64,000 nucleotides of DNA from Streptomyces sp. QL37. Lineage in GTDB: Bacteria > Actinomycetota > Actinomycetes > Streptomycetales > Streptomycetaceae. Position numbers and translations under genes: made by a program. Shown here piece by piece: positions 9,645 to 17,590 of the stretch. Under the pieces are notes generated by a model that was not told the DNA's origin, made no database searches, and saw nothing but the letters and a program-made list of their open reading frames with translations. The first letter of the stretch is position 1; the number at the start of each line of letters is the position of its first letter. The stretch covers positions 868,001 to 932,000 of the forward strand of contig NZ_PTJS01000001.1 of the NCBI RefSeq assembly GCF_002941025.1, written 5' to 3'.

Positions 9645-10788
9645 CCGGGTGCCGCGCCTCGCGGTGGTGGGCATTCCCGCCAACCGCAGGGTCGGCCTCT
9701 TCCAGGACGCCGTTCGCGCCGCTGGGCTGCCCGCCGCACGTACGGTGTCCTGGCTGGAGGTGCTGCGGGGAGAGGCGGTCTTCCTTCCGGGGGAGACCGT
9801 GCGCATCGATTCGCCCGGTGAGGACGCCGAGGTGGACCGGCTGCTGCGCGAGGTCGACGATCCGACCAGGGTCGAGGGGTCGGCCCGCTGGTACGCGCGC
9901 TTCACCTCGGCCGTGCGGGAGGTGGCGCGGGCGGCCACGGCGGCGGGTGCGGTGCTGCTGGACGGCCCCGAGGACATCGCGGTGATGTTCGACAAGCGGC
10001 TCTGCCACGGTGTGCTGGACGCCGCGGGGGTGCCGGTGCCGGAGTCCCCGACCTCGGGCCCCGGCGGAAACCCCGTGCGGGGATGGGCGGATGTGCGCCG
10101 GCTGATGTCGGACCATCGCATGCCGAGAGTCTTCGTGAAGCCCGCGCACGGCTCGTCCGCCTCCGGGGTGATGGCGTTGGAGACGGCGGGCGCGGACAGG
10201 ATCCGGGCGGCCACCTCGGTGGAGCGGGACGAGGAGGGCCGGCTGTTCAACTCGCTGCGGGTGCGCCGCTGCACGACGGAGCAGGAGGTGGCGGACCTCG
10301 TCGACGCCCTGGCCCCTGACGGGCTGCACATCGAGCGCTGGCTGCCCAAGGCTTCCCAGCGGGGACGGGCTGCCGACCTCCGCGTCGTGGTGGTCGCGGG
10401 ACGGGCGACGCACGCGGTCGTCCGGACCAGCCGGTCCCCGATGACGAATCTGCATCTGGGCGGTGCCCGTGGCGATCTGGACCAGGTGCGGGCCGCCGTC
10501 GAGGCGGCGGGCGGCAGTTGGAGCGCCGCCCTGGCCATGTGCGAGCAAGCCGCGGCCTGCTTCCCGGACACGCTGTGCGTGGGCGTCGATCTGCTGCCCA
10601 CGGCCGGCTGGCGGCGCTTCGCCGTCGGTGAGGTGAACGCGTTCGGGGATCTCCTCCCCCGGCTGACCGGCCTGCCGAGCAGCGGCGCGGAGGGCCTGGA
10701 CACGTACGGCGCGCAGATCGCCGCCCTGCCGGCGACTTCATCACCCGAGGCCCGGGCGGGCGACGACCGCCGAAGGCCGGCCCCGTGA
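9625..10788 (+). CDS. STM4014 family ATP-grasp protein
   Basis: The 387-residue protein has the marks of an ATP-grasp ligase: an N-terminal domain starting PRLAVVGIPANRRVGLF, a nucleotide-binding run FVKPAHGSSASGVMALE near residue 170, and the metal-binding end VGEVNAFGDLLP near 335. Such enzymes join an acyl phosphate to an amine or thiol, as in RimK or microviridin ligases. GTG at 9625 has GAGG about 7 nt upstream; GTG at 9649, right after the small peptide gene's stop, is an alternative. It is followed within 24 bases by STM4013. Substrate is unknown; the adjacent 37-aa peptide is one candidate. Confidence 0.82.
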   Translation: MSPSARDRVPRLAVVGIPANRRVGLFQDAVRAAGLPAARTVSWLEVLRGEAVFLPGETVRIDSPGEDAEVDRLLREVDDPTRVEGSARWYARFTSAVREVARAATAAGAVLLDGPEDIAVMFDKRLCHGVLDAAGVPVPESPTSGPGGNPVRGWADVRRLMSDHRMPRVFVKPAHGSSASGVMALETAGADRIRAATSVERDEEGRLFNSLRVRRCTTEQEVADLVDALAPDGLHIERWLPKASQRGRAADLRVVVVAGRATHAVVRTSRSPMTNLHLGGARGDLDQVRAAVEAAGGSWSAALAMCEQAAACFPDTLCVGVDLLPTAGWRRFAVGEVNAFGDLLPRLTGLPSSGAEGLDTYGAQIAALPATSSPEARAGDDRRRPAP

Positions 10789-10812
10789 GCAACGAACGAG
10801 CAAGGAACGACC

Positions 10813-11682
10813 GTGCCATCGACGTCCCCTGACCCCATCTCCCGCGACGCCGGGACCCGGAACCCCGACATGAACGCGATCGTGGGCAGCCACGATCTCC
10901 TTCTCGTCACCCTGGACACCCTGCGGTTCGACGTGGCCGCGGAACTGGCCGCGGCCGGGCGCATCCCTCATCTCGCCCGCCACCTGCCCGGCGGCGTCTG
11001 GGAGAAGAGGCATGCGCCGGGCAGCTTCACCTACGCCTCCCACCAGGCGATGTTCGCCGGCTTCCTGCCGACGCCTGCCGCGCCCGGCCCCCACCCGAGG
11101 CTGTTCGCCGCACGCTTCGCGGGCAGTGAGTCGACCGCGGACGGCACCTTCGTCCATGAGAGCCCCGATCTTCTCTCCGGCCTGGCCGCCGTGGGCTACC
11201 GCACGGTGTGCGTCGGCGGCGTGGGCTTCTTCAACCGCCGACCGCCGCTCGGCTCGGTGCTGCCCGGCATGTTCCAGGAGAGCCACTGGGAGCCGGAGTT
11301 CGGTGTCGCGTCGCCGACCTCCTTCGAGTCGCAGGTCTCACGCGCCGAGCAGGTGGTCGCGGGACTCCCGGAGGAACAGAGGCTGTTCCTCTTCGTCAAT
11401 GTGTCGGCGCTGCACCAGCCCAACTGGTTCCACCTGCCCGGCGCCACCGCCGAAACGGGTGACTCCATGGCCACGCACGCCGCGGCCCTGGAGTACGTGG
11501 ACCGGCACATCGGGCGCCTCTTCGCGGCGGCGAGCAGCCGACGCCGGTGTTTCGCCATCGTCTGCTCCGATCACGGCACGGCGTACGGCGACGACGGCTA
11601 CACCGGGCACCGGATCGGCCACGAAGCCGTGTGGACCGTGCCCTATGCCCATTTCCTCCTCGAACCCGGGGCGTCCCGATGA
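10813..11682 (+). CDS. STM4013/SEN3800 family sulfatase-fold hydrolase
   Basis: The 289-residue protein has alkaline-phosphatase/sulfatase-fold signatures: the N-terminal metal site LLVTLDTLRFD (Asp35, Asp40) and the C-terminal site CSDHG at 251-255, then GHRIGHE. The nucleophile region reads SFTYASHQAMFAGFLP. Aligned to the sulfatase motif C/S-x-P-x-R, the formylglycine position is Thr73 and the Arg is His, so it cannot be a classical formylglycine sulfatase. Thr is the nucleophile in phosphodiesterases and phosphoethanolamine transferases of this superfamily. At 289 residues it is shorter than typical sulfatases. There is no signal peptide, so it acts in the cytoplasm. GTG start with AAGGA upstream. 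Its stop overlaps STM4012 (ATGA). Confidence 0.82.
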   Translation: MPSTSPDPISRDAGTRNPDMNAIVGSHDLLLVTLDTLRFDVAAELAAAGRIPHLARHLPGGVWEKRHAPGSFTYASHQAMFAGFLPTPAAPGPHPRLFAARFAGSESTADGTFVHESPDLLSGLAAVGYRTVCVGGVGFFNRRPPLGSVLPGMFQESHWEPEFGVASPTSFESQVSRAEQVVAGLPEEQRLFLFVNVSALHQPNWFHLPGATAETGDSMATHAAALEYVDRHIGRLFAAASSRRRCFAIVCSDHGTAYGDDGYTGHRIGHEAVWTVPYAHFLLEPGASR

Positions 11683-13046
11683 CCGTCACCACGCACAGCA
11701 CCAGCCCGTACCGCAGCTATGTCTACGCCTACCCGCACAAGACGGCATACCGCCCGCTCGACGGCCACCGCGCCGGGCGTCCGCGGCTGAGCGAGCTCTG
11801 GGCGGCGGAGCGCAAGGACGCGCTCTCCCTCTACCTCCACATACCGTTCTGCGAGGTCCGCTGCGGCTTCTGCAATCTGTTCACCCGGATCGGCGCCCCC
11901 GATGAGCTGACGACGCGTTACCTCGAAGCGCTCGACCGGCAGGCCACCACCGTCCGGGACGCGCTCGGCGACGACGAGCCGGTGCGATTCGCCGCAGCCG
12001 CGTTCGGCGGAGGCACCCCCACCTTCCTCACCGCCGGGGAGCTGGAGCGCCTCTGCGACATCGCGGAGAAGCGGATGGGCGCCGATCTGAGCGCTGTGCC
12101 CCTCTCGGTGGAGACCTCGCCGTCGACGGCGACGCCCGACCGGCTGGCGGTCCTGGCCGGCCGGGGCACCACCCGGATCAGCATCGGTGTGCAGAGCTTC
12201 GTGGACGCCGAGGCCCGGGCCGCGGTCCGTCCGCAGCACCGCTCCGAGGTGGAGGCGGCCCTGGGCCGGATCCGCGACGCCCGCATCCCGGTCCTCAACA
12301 TCGACCTGATCTACGGCATCGAGGGCCAGACCGAGGCCAGTTGGCGCATCTCCCTGGACGCCGCCCTGGCCTGGCGCCCGGAGGAGCTCTACCTCTACCC
12401 GCTGTACGTACGCCCGCTGACCGGGCTCGGCCGGCTGGGTGCCGGAGCGGAGACACCGGCCGGGCCGGACACCGCGTGGGACGAACAGCGGCTGCGGCTG
12501 TACCGCGCGGGACGCGACCATCTGCTGTCCCACGGCTACGAGCAGGTGTCGATGCGCATGTTCCGCCGCACGGACGCCCCGCACGCGGGCCCCGACGACT
12601 ACGCCTGCCAGACGGACGGCATGATCGGGCTCGGCTGCGGGGCCCGCTCGTACACCACCTCCCTCCACTACTCCTTCGACTACGCGGTGGAGATGCGGGA
12701 GATCCGGGGCATCATCGACGGCTTCACCGCCACCAGGGACTTCTCCCGGGCGGAGGTCGGCCGGTACGTCGACGAGGGCGAGGCGCGCCGGCGTCACCTG
12801 CTCCAGTCACTGCTCCAGGCCGAGGGCATGCGGCCCGCCGAGTACCGAGAGCGCTTCGGCACCGATCCGTACGAGGACTTCCCGGCCGAGCTGGAGCTTT
12901 TCGCGGCGCGCGGATGGCTGGACGGGGCGACGGGCCATGCGCTGCTGCGTCTCTCCCCCGAGGGTCTGGCCCATTCCGACGCCCTGGGACCGGAGCTGTT
13001 CTCCCCGGCGGTGCGGGCCGCGATGGCCGCGTACGAGGCGAAGTGA
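11679..13046 (+). CDS. STM4012 family radical SAM protein (HemN-like)
   Basis: The 455-residue protein has the radical SAM cluster motif Cys58-x3-Cys62-x2-Cys65 in LHIPFCEVRCGFCNLF, the opening typical of HemN-type coproporphyrinogen III dehydrogenases and class C radical SAM methylases. Further HemN-like features are AFGGGTPTFL, SVETSPSTAT, RISIGVQSF and LNIDLIYGIEGQTEASW. It is not the housekeeping HemN: it sits in the STM401x operon, overlaps the genes before (ATGA) and after (GTGA), and lacks a haem context. Class C relatives methylate aromatic rings or install cyclopropyl groups in natural products, so a methyl transfer or other radical reaction is plausible. Confidence 0.87.
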   Translation: MTVTTHSTSPYRSYVYAYPHKTAYRPLDGHRAGRPRLSELWAAERKDALSLYLHIPFCEVRCGFCNLFTRIGAPDELTTRYLEALDRQATTVRDALGDDEPVRFAAAAFGGGTPTFLTAGELERLCDIAEKRMGADLSAVPLSVETSPSTATPDRLAVLAGRGTTRISIGVQSFVDAEARAAVRPQHRSEVEAALGRIRDARIPVLNIDLIYGIEGQTEASWRISLDAALAWRPEELYLYPLYVRPLTGLGRLGAGAETPAGPDTAWDEQRLRLYRAGRDHLLSHGYEQVSMRMFRRTDAPHAGPDDYACQTDGMIGLGCGARSYTTSLHYSFDYAVEMREIRGIIDGFTATRDFSRAEVGRYVDEGEARRRHLLQSLLQAEGMRPAEYRERFGTDPYEDFPAELELFAARGWLDGATGHALLRLSPEGLAHSDALGPELFSPAVRAAMAAYEAK

Positions 13047-13996
13047 ACCGGCGGATGAGCGACGTGCCCACCGCCTCGACGGACCTGACGATCCTCTACA
13101 GGGGCCCGCTCGCCTCGTGCGACTACGACTGCCCCTACTGCCCGTTCGCCAAGCGGCGGGACAGCGTGGAACAGCTCCGGTCCGACCGTGCGGCCCTGGA
13201 GAGGTTCGCCGCGTGGGCCTCCGCACACACCGGTGACCGTCTGTCGGTGCTGTTCACCCCGTGGGGCGAGGGCCTGGTGCGGTCCTGGTACCGCACGGCG
13301 CTCGTCGAGCTGTCGCGGCTGGAGCACATCGGCCGGGTCGCCATCCAGACCAACCTCAGCGGCCGTACCGGTTGGCTGGCCGGGGCGGACCGCGACAAGG
13401 TCGCCCTGTGGTGCACGTACCACCCGGGGCAGACGCCGTACGAGCGGTTTCTCGGCCGGTGCCGGGAGCTGACGGCGCTCGGGGTGCGCTACAGCGTGGG
13501 GGTCGTCGGTCTCGACGAACATCTGGAGGAGGCCGGAAGGCTGCGGTCCGCGCTGCCTCCCGAGGTGTATCTCTGGGTCAACGCCGCCGAGGGGCACACC
13601 TACACGGACGAGGAGGCGGCCCGCTGGACGGCTCTGGACCCGCTGTTCCCCTACAGCAGACACCCGCACCGCTCGGCCGGTCTGCCCTGCCGGACCGGTG
13701 AGTCGGTGATCTCGGTGGACGGTGACGGGACCGTGCGGCGCTGTCACTTCGTCCGTGAGGAGCTGGGCAATCTCTACGACGGCAGTTATCGGAGTTCACT
13801 CCGCCCGCGCGGCTGCCCGCTCGGTGTCTGCGACTGCCACATCGGCTATGTACACCTGGAGACACTGCCGTTGTACGACGTCTTCGCGGGCGGTGTACTG
13901 GAGCGGATACCCGCCCGCCCGGTGCGGGGGTCCGCATCGGACGGGCTCGTTCCGCCGGGCCCGGCCCGGCGTCCGCTCCCCCTGGCCGGCCCCTGA
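13043..13996 (+). CDS. STM4011 family radical SAM protein with SPASM/twitch-like tail
   Basis: The 317-residue protein carries the radical SAM motif Cys26-x3-Cys30-x2-Cys33 (SCDYDCPYCPF). Its C-terminal part holds five more cysteines: Cys216, Cys234 in DGDGTVRRCHF, and Cys258, 263 and 265 in GCPLGVCDC. The spacing resembles a SPASM/twitch auxiliary iron-sulfur domain, as in peptide- and sulfatase-modifying enzymes. GTG at 13043 overlaps the STM4012 stop, so translation is coupled; an internal ATG four codons later is an alternative. A peptide or protein substrate is suggested by the tail but not shown. The last ~25 residues are Pro/Arg-rich and probably disordered. Confidence 0.85.
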   Translation: MNRRMSDVPTASTDLTILYRGPLASCDYDCPYCPFAKRRDSVEQLRSDRAALERFAAWASAHTGDRLSVLFTPWGEGLVRSWYRTALVELSRLEHIGRVAIQTNLSGRTGWLAGADRDKVALWCTYHPGQTPYERFLGRCRELTALGVRYSVGVVGLDEHLEEAGRLRSALPPEVYLWVNAAEGHTYTDEEAARWTALDPLFPYSRHPHRSAGLPCRTGESVISVDGDGTVRRCHFVREELGNLYDGSYRSSLRPRGCPLGVCDCHIGYVHLETLPLYDVFAGGVLERIPARPVRGSASDGLVPPGPARRPLPLAGP

Positions 13997-14018
13997 CGAC
14001 GGGTCACCGGCCGAGCGG

Positions 14019-14846
14019 TCAGAGCGGCAGCAGGTCGGGGCGCTTGGCCTCGACGTGGTCCCCGGAGGACTCCCCGCGCAGCCGGCGGCCGATCCACGGG
14101 ACGAGGTATTCGCGCGCCCACTGGATGTCGTCGCGCCGGACCTCGAGCGCTCCGCGCTGTGCCTGCGGGGGCCACACCTGGTCGGGGTCGGCCGGCACCC
14201 GGAGGCCGAGGACCTGGGCGGCCCGGAGCGCCACGCGGGTGTGACCCTCCGCCGAGAGGTGCAGGCGGTCGTTGTCCCACGCCCGCCTGTCCTGCACGGA
14301 CCGCAGGGACCACAGGTCCAGCACCGGGCAGTCGTAGCGGTCGGCGATGGACCGGACGTGGGCGGTGTACATGGCGATCTTGCCCCGCAGATGTTTGAGC
14401 ACGGGGATGCCACGGGTGTCGAAGCCGGTGGTGACCATGACCGTGCCGACCGCCTGCGTCAGGTCGGCGACCGCACGCTCGAAGCGTTCTGCCACGTCGT
14501 CCGGGTCGGAGCCGGGACGGAGGATGTCGTTGCCGCCGGCGCAGAAGCTCACCAGATCAGGTGCCAGCTGCTTGGCGCGGGGGACCTGTTCCGCGACTAT
14601 CTGGTCGAGGAGCCGTCCGCGTACGGCGAGATTGGCGTACCGGAAGTTGCCGTGCGTGTCGTCCGCGGGGGCGACCTTCGCGTCGGGGACCGGGAGCTGG
14701 TCCGCGAGGAGCACCGCGAGCCGGTCGGCCCAGCCGACGAGTGTCCCGCCCGGGCCGGGGTCTCCGACGCCCTCGGTGAAGCTGTCGCCAATCGCTGCGT
14801 ACGACCCGATGATGCCTCGTTGTTTGTTTCTCGAATCGTCTGCCAC
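14019..14846 (-). CDS. SGNH/GDSL-family hydrolase
   Basis: The 275-residue protein shows the four SGNH blocks: AAIGDSFTEG (nucleophile Ser, near residue 22), an oxyanion Gly, CAGGNDIL (Asn block, near 97) and DRLHLSAEGH (Asp/His, near 200). It therefore hydrolyses an ester or acyl group. No signal peptide is seen, so the activity is probably intracellular. The N-terminal residues MADDSRNKQRGIIGSYA give the best start. It is convergent with the STM401x operon across 22 bases and separated from the M23 peptidase gene upstream of it by a strong terminator. Substrate is unknown. Confidence 0.88.
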   Translation of the reverse strand: MADDSRNKQRGIIGSYAAIGDSFTEGVGDPGPGGTLVGWADRLAVLLADQLPVPDAKVAPADDTHGNFRYANLAVRGRLLDQIVAEQVPRAKQLAPDLVSFCAGGNDILRPGSDPDDVAERFERAVADLTQAVGTVMVTTGFDTRGIPVLKHLRGKIAMYTAHVRSIADRYDCPVLDLWSLRSVQDRRAWDNDRLHLSAEGHTRVALRAAQVLGLRVPADPDQVWPPQAQRGALEVRRDDIQWAREYLVPWIGRRLRGESSGDHVEAKRPDLLPL

Positions 14847-14948
14847 AAGGGCTTATCTTGCACCTTCGATTGTGACCTACGCGACCGTAATAAGGGGTTG
14901 ACGGGTGGTGATAAAGACCACCCGGTCAGTTTTTGGTAAAGCCGGAAT

Positions 14949-14990
14949 AAGGAGAGGGGCGGTGCGCAAGCGCGCACCGCCCCTCTCCTT
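14949..14990 (-). terminator. Strong hairpin terminator after the M23 peptidase gene
   Basis: A perfect 19-bp stem (14949-14967 with 14972-14990) has a 4-base loop. It lies 32 bases beyond the peptidase stop on the minus strand and is followed on that strand by TTATTCC. It insulates the downstream GDSL gene. Confidence 0.85.
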
Positions 14991-15022
14991 CAGCCCGTGA
15001 TGGTGTCCTCGGGCGGCGTGTC

Positions 15023-15937
15023 TCAGATGGAGACGCCGTGCGAACGCAGGTAGGCGATCGGGTCGACGTCGGAGCCGTAGCTCGGGCCGGTCCGGACCTC
15101 GAAGTGGAGGTGCGGGCCGGTGGAGTTGCCGGTGGTGCCGGAGAGGCCGATCTGCTGGCCACCGGTGACGGTCTGGCCGGCCGAGACCTCCAGCGAGGAC
15201 AGGTGGGCGTACTGGGAGTACATGCCGTCGCTGTGCTGGATGACGACCTCGTTGCCGTACGAGCCGCTCCAGCCGGCGGAGACCACGGTGCCCGGGCCGA
15301 TGGACCGGACGCTGGTGCCGGAGGCCGCCTGGAAGTCGGAGCCGGTGTGGTAGCCGCTGGACCAGCTGGCGCCCGAGGCGCGGTACTGGGTGGTGACGTT
15401 GGCGTTCTCGACCGGGGCGGCCCAGCCGGAGCCGGTGCTCTCCTGCGACGCACCGGAGTCGGCGGTCTTCGCCGCCGGAGCGGACGCCTCCTCGGCCGGT
15501 GCGGCCTTCTTCTCGGCCGGTGCGGCCTTCTTCGCCGCCGACGAGGCGGACTTGGAGGGCGCGGCTTCGGCGGAGCCGGACGTCTTGGCGCCGAGGGTCA
15601 GCTTCATGCCCGGGAGGATCAGGCCGGGGTTCTCGCCGACGACGTCACGGTTGTCCTGGTACAGCTTCTGCCAGCCGCCCTTGATCTTCTGGTCGGCCGC
15701 GATCTTCGCCAGGTAGTCGCCGGAGACCACGGAGTAGGTCTTCGGGGCGCTCTTCGCCGGAGCCTCGGCGCTGTGCGCGGCGACGGGCTTGGCGGCCGGC
15801 GCGGCCTGCTCGGCGGCGTGGGCGCCGGTGGCGCCGATCAGCGGGAGGGCGAGAACGGCGCCGCCGGTCCCTGCGGCAAGTACGCCTCGGGAGATCGGGC
15901 CGGTCTTCGTACGACGGTGCTTGCCTTTTGCGGGCAT
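15023..15937 (-). CDS. Secreted LysM-M23 peptidoglycan peptidase
   Basis: The 304-residue protein begins MPAKGKHRRTKTGPISRG and has a signal peptide ending near GATGAHAAEQ. A LysM module follows (YSVVSGDYLAKIAADQKIKGG, then GLILPGMKLTL), then an Ala/Lys/Pro-rich linker. A C-terminal M23 (LytM) domain carries the zinc-site runs GYHTGSDFQA and GPHLHFEVR. M23 enzymes cleave peptidoglycan cross-bridges outside the cell, and LysM anchors to the glycan. The start is preceded by GAGAGGAAAT; a longer upstream frame is rejected because it overlaps the riboswitch. Expression should respond to c-di-AMP through the leader. Confidence 0.93.
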   Translation of the reverse strand: MPAKGKHRRTKTGPISRGVLAAGTGGAVLALPLIGATGAHAAEQAAPAAKPVAAHSAEAPAKSAPKTYSVVSGDYLAKIAADQKIKGGWQKLYQDNRDVVGENPGLILPGMKLTLGAKTSGSAEAAPSKSASSAAKKAAPAEKKAAPAEEASAPAAKTADSGASQESTGSGWAAPVENANVTTQYRASGASWSSGYHTGSDFQAASGTSVRSIGPGTVVSAGWSGSYGNEVVIQHSDGMYSQYAHLSSLEVSAGQTVTGGQQIGLSGTTGNSTGPHLHFEVRTGPSYGSDVDPIAYLRSHGVSI

Positions 15938-15953
15938 GGGGATTTCCTCTCCG

Positions 15954-16120
15954 GCGCCTGCGAGGTGAGCTGTCGGGTTCGGACTGGAGATGCCCGGCCG
16001 CGCGCTGCGCGTCTTCACCCCGAGCCGTACCGGATCCCTCCGGCCGGCGGCTTACCTGGTTCCCCCGCTCCTGCCACACGTGAGTCGGTGCGGATTCCGG
16101 GCGGCGGCAGGATTAGGCGT
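15954..16120 (-). promoter_or_regulatory. c-di-AMP riboswitch (ydaO/yuaA class)
   Basis: Read on the minus strand, the peptidase leader contains the conserved ydaO blocks in order: GCGGGGGAACCA near 16068-16057, GGGGTGAAG near 16020-16012, and GAACCCGACAGCTCACCTCG near 15980-15961, the last being almost invariant in this class. A closing helix pairs AACGCCT (5' side) with AGGCG (3' side). The aptamer ends about 17 bases before the start codon. In Streptomyces this class controls rpfA and other cell-wall hydrolases, lowering expression when c-di-AMP is high. Exact edges are approximate. Confidence 0.9.
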
Positions 16121-16515
16121 TCCGTCCGGATTGACCGTGACCGTAAGCGAGCCAGGTCGTCGCGAACAAGCCGCCGATTCCGAACCGGAATCGGCACTTC
16201 ATTTCCGGCGCGGAATTCCCGTCACACTCCGTGGATTACGGATCTTGGCTTTCCGCACGGCGTCCGGAATACCCCCCGGCGTCTTCACCACGCACCGTCA
16301 CGGATATGATCCCGCTCACCCGCCTCACCCCATCTCCCGCACAAGCGGGGCATGTTCTGCTAAATACACCAATACGGACATGGCGCGATCGCCGCCCTCC
16401 GGTGGGGACCGGGACCACGACGACCGAGACAGTTGCCCGATGCAGCGATGTCGTATCGTCGCGGGCGTGCCCCCGTCGGCGAGCGGCGCCGGCGCCCGAC
16501 ACCCCAGGAGCCCTT
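16121..16515. other. Intergenic region upstream of riboswitch and phosphatase
   Basis: This 395-base stretch should contain the divergent promoters of the riboswitch-controlled peptidase gene and the phosphatase gene. A small hairpin CCCGC-ACAA-GCGGG is at 16336-16349. I see no coding frame or RNA gene, and no -35/-10 pair strong enough to call. Confidence 0.45.
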
Positions 16516-17340
16516 GTGACGCAGCTGCCAGAGGTCCCGCCGGCCGGCCCCGAGCCGACGGACGTCGACCTGACCGGTGTCCGCAACTTCCGCGACGTCG
16601 GCGGGCTTCCGACCGTCGACGGCGGCACCGTGCGGTACGGGCGCCTCTACCGCAGCGGCCACCTCGCCCACGCGACGGAGGCCGACGCCACCTTCCTCGC
16701 CGGGCTCGGCCTGCACACGATCTTCGACTTCCGCAACGCGGCGGACCACAAGCTCGACGGCCTCGACGTGGAGCTGCCCGGCGTCCGGAATGTCAGCATT
16801 CCTCTCTCGGACCCGGCGGACGGCGCGGAGTTCTGGCGGCTGGTCCGCGACGGGAACATCCAGCAGCTGCGCTCGATCCTGGCCGACGGCAAGGGGACGG
16901 GGCGGATGGTCGCCTCGTACCGCTCGATCATCAAGGACCGCACCGCCGAACACAGCCGCGTGCTCCACGCGCTGGCCGAGGACAGCGTGCCGGCACTGAT
17001 GCACTGCGCGGCGGGCAAGGACCGGGCAGGCCTGTCGATCGCGGTCTCCCTGCTCGCGGTCGGCGTCGGCAAGGAGGCCATCGAGGCCGACTACCTCAAG
17101 TCGAACGACGCGCACCGCCGCTACAAGGTGCGTCGCAGCGACACCTCACCGGTAGGAATGTCCGACGAGGTGATGGAACTGCTCAATCCGCTCTTCGGCG
17201 CCCGCGCCGAATACCTCGCCGCGGCTTTCGACACCATCGACGAGGTCTGGGGCAGCACGGACCGGTATCTCCGCGAAGGGCTGAAAATCAGCGACGAGAC
17301 CCGCGCGAAGCTGCGTGAGCGCCTCGTCGAGGGCGCGTGA
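16516..17340 (+). CDS. Tyrosine-protein-phosphatase family protein
   Basis: The 274-residue protein has the CX5R active site MHCAAGKDRAGLS, with Cys164 and Arg170, and the N-terminal signature GVRNFRDVGGLPT followed by RLYRSGHLAHAT. This matches the bacterial PTP/DSP-like family (pfam Y_phosphatase3) that includes MptpB-like and phosphoinositide-active enzymes. GTG is the start because AGGAG sits 5 nt upstream. A longer in-frame extension is poor in coding signal. It is cytoplasmic and convergent with the DUF6126/XRE pair. Whether it acts on phosphoproteins or lipids cannot be told from sequence. Confidence 0.87.
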   Translation: MTQLPEVPPAGPEPTDVDLTGVRNFRDVGGLPTVDGGTVRYGRLYRSGHLAHATEADATFLAGLGLHTIFDFRNAADHKLDGLDVELPGVRNVSIPLSDPADGAEFWRLVRDGNIQQLRSILADGKGTGRMVASYRSIIKDRTAEHSRVLHALAEDSVPALMHCAAGKDRAGLSIAVSLLAVGVGKEAIEADYLKSNDAHRRYKVRRSDTSPVGMSDEVMELLNPLFGARAEYLAAAFDTIDEVWGSTDRYLREGLKISDETRAKLRERLVEGA

Positions 17341-17349
17341 CGCCGGCCG

Positions 17350-17523
17350 TCAGCCCTTGCCGGCCACGGTGAAGAGAAGGAAGAGGAAGCCCGCGACGAC
17401 GTGTCCGGCCACGAGATAGGCGAAGAGCCGGATCACGACGCCGCGGGGCATCCGCCGTTCCTGCGTGTCCTTGCTCTTCGGCCTGCGCGGGGTGAGCGGG
17501 TCGTAGTACTCCGAATCGGACAT
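17350..17523 (-). CDS. DUF6126-type small membrane protein
   Basis: The 57-residue protein has a charged N-terminus (SDSEYYDPLTPRRPKSKDTQERR) and one hydrophobic segment, FAYLVAGHVVAGFLFLLFTVAG, near the C-terminus. The start MSDSEYY has GAGAGGA about 6 nt upstream. It lies 67 bases behind the XRE/cupin regulator on the same strand, a pairing I recall from Streptomyces genomes. Its role is unknown. A small membrane partner or signal sensor for the regulator is a guess based only on position. Confidence 0.8.
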   Translation of the reverse strand: MSDSEYYDPLTPRRPKSKDTQERRMPRGVVIRLFAYLVAGHVVAGFLFLLFTVAGKG

Positions 17524-17590
17524 GGCAGTCCTCTCTTCCGGCCGCTCGGGCCGGGGTGGCGAAGGGTGCGCGCGGTGTGGGTGTGCGGGG

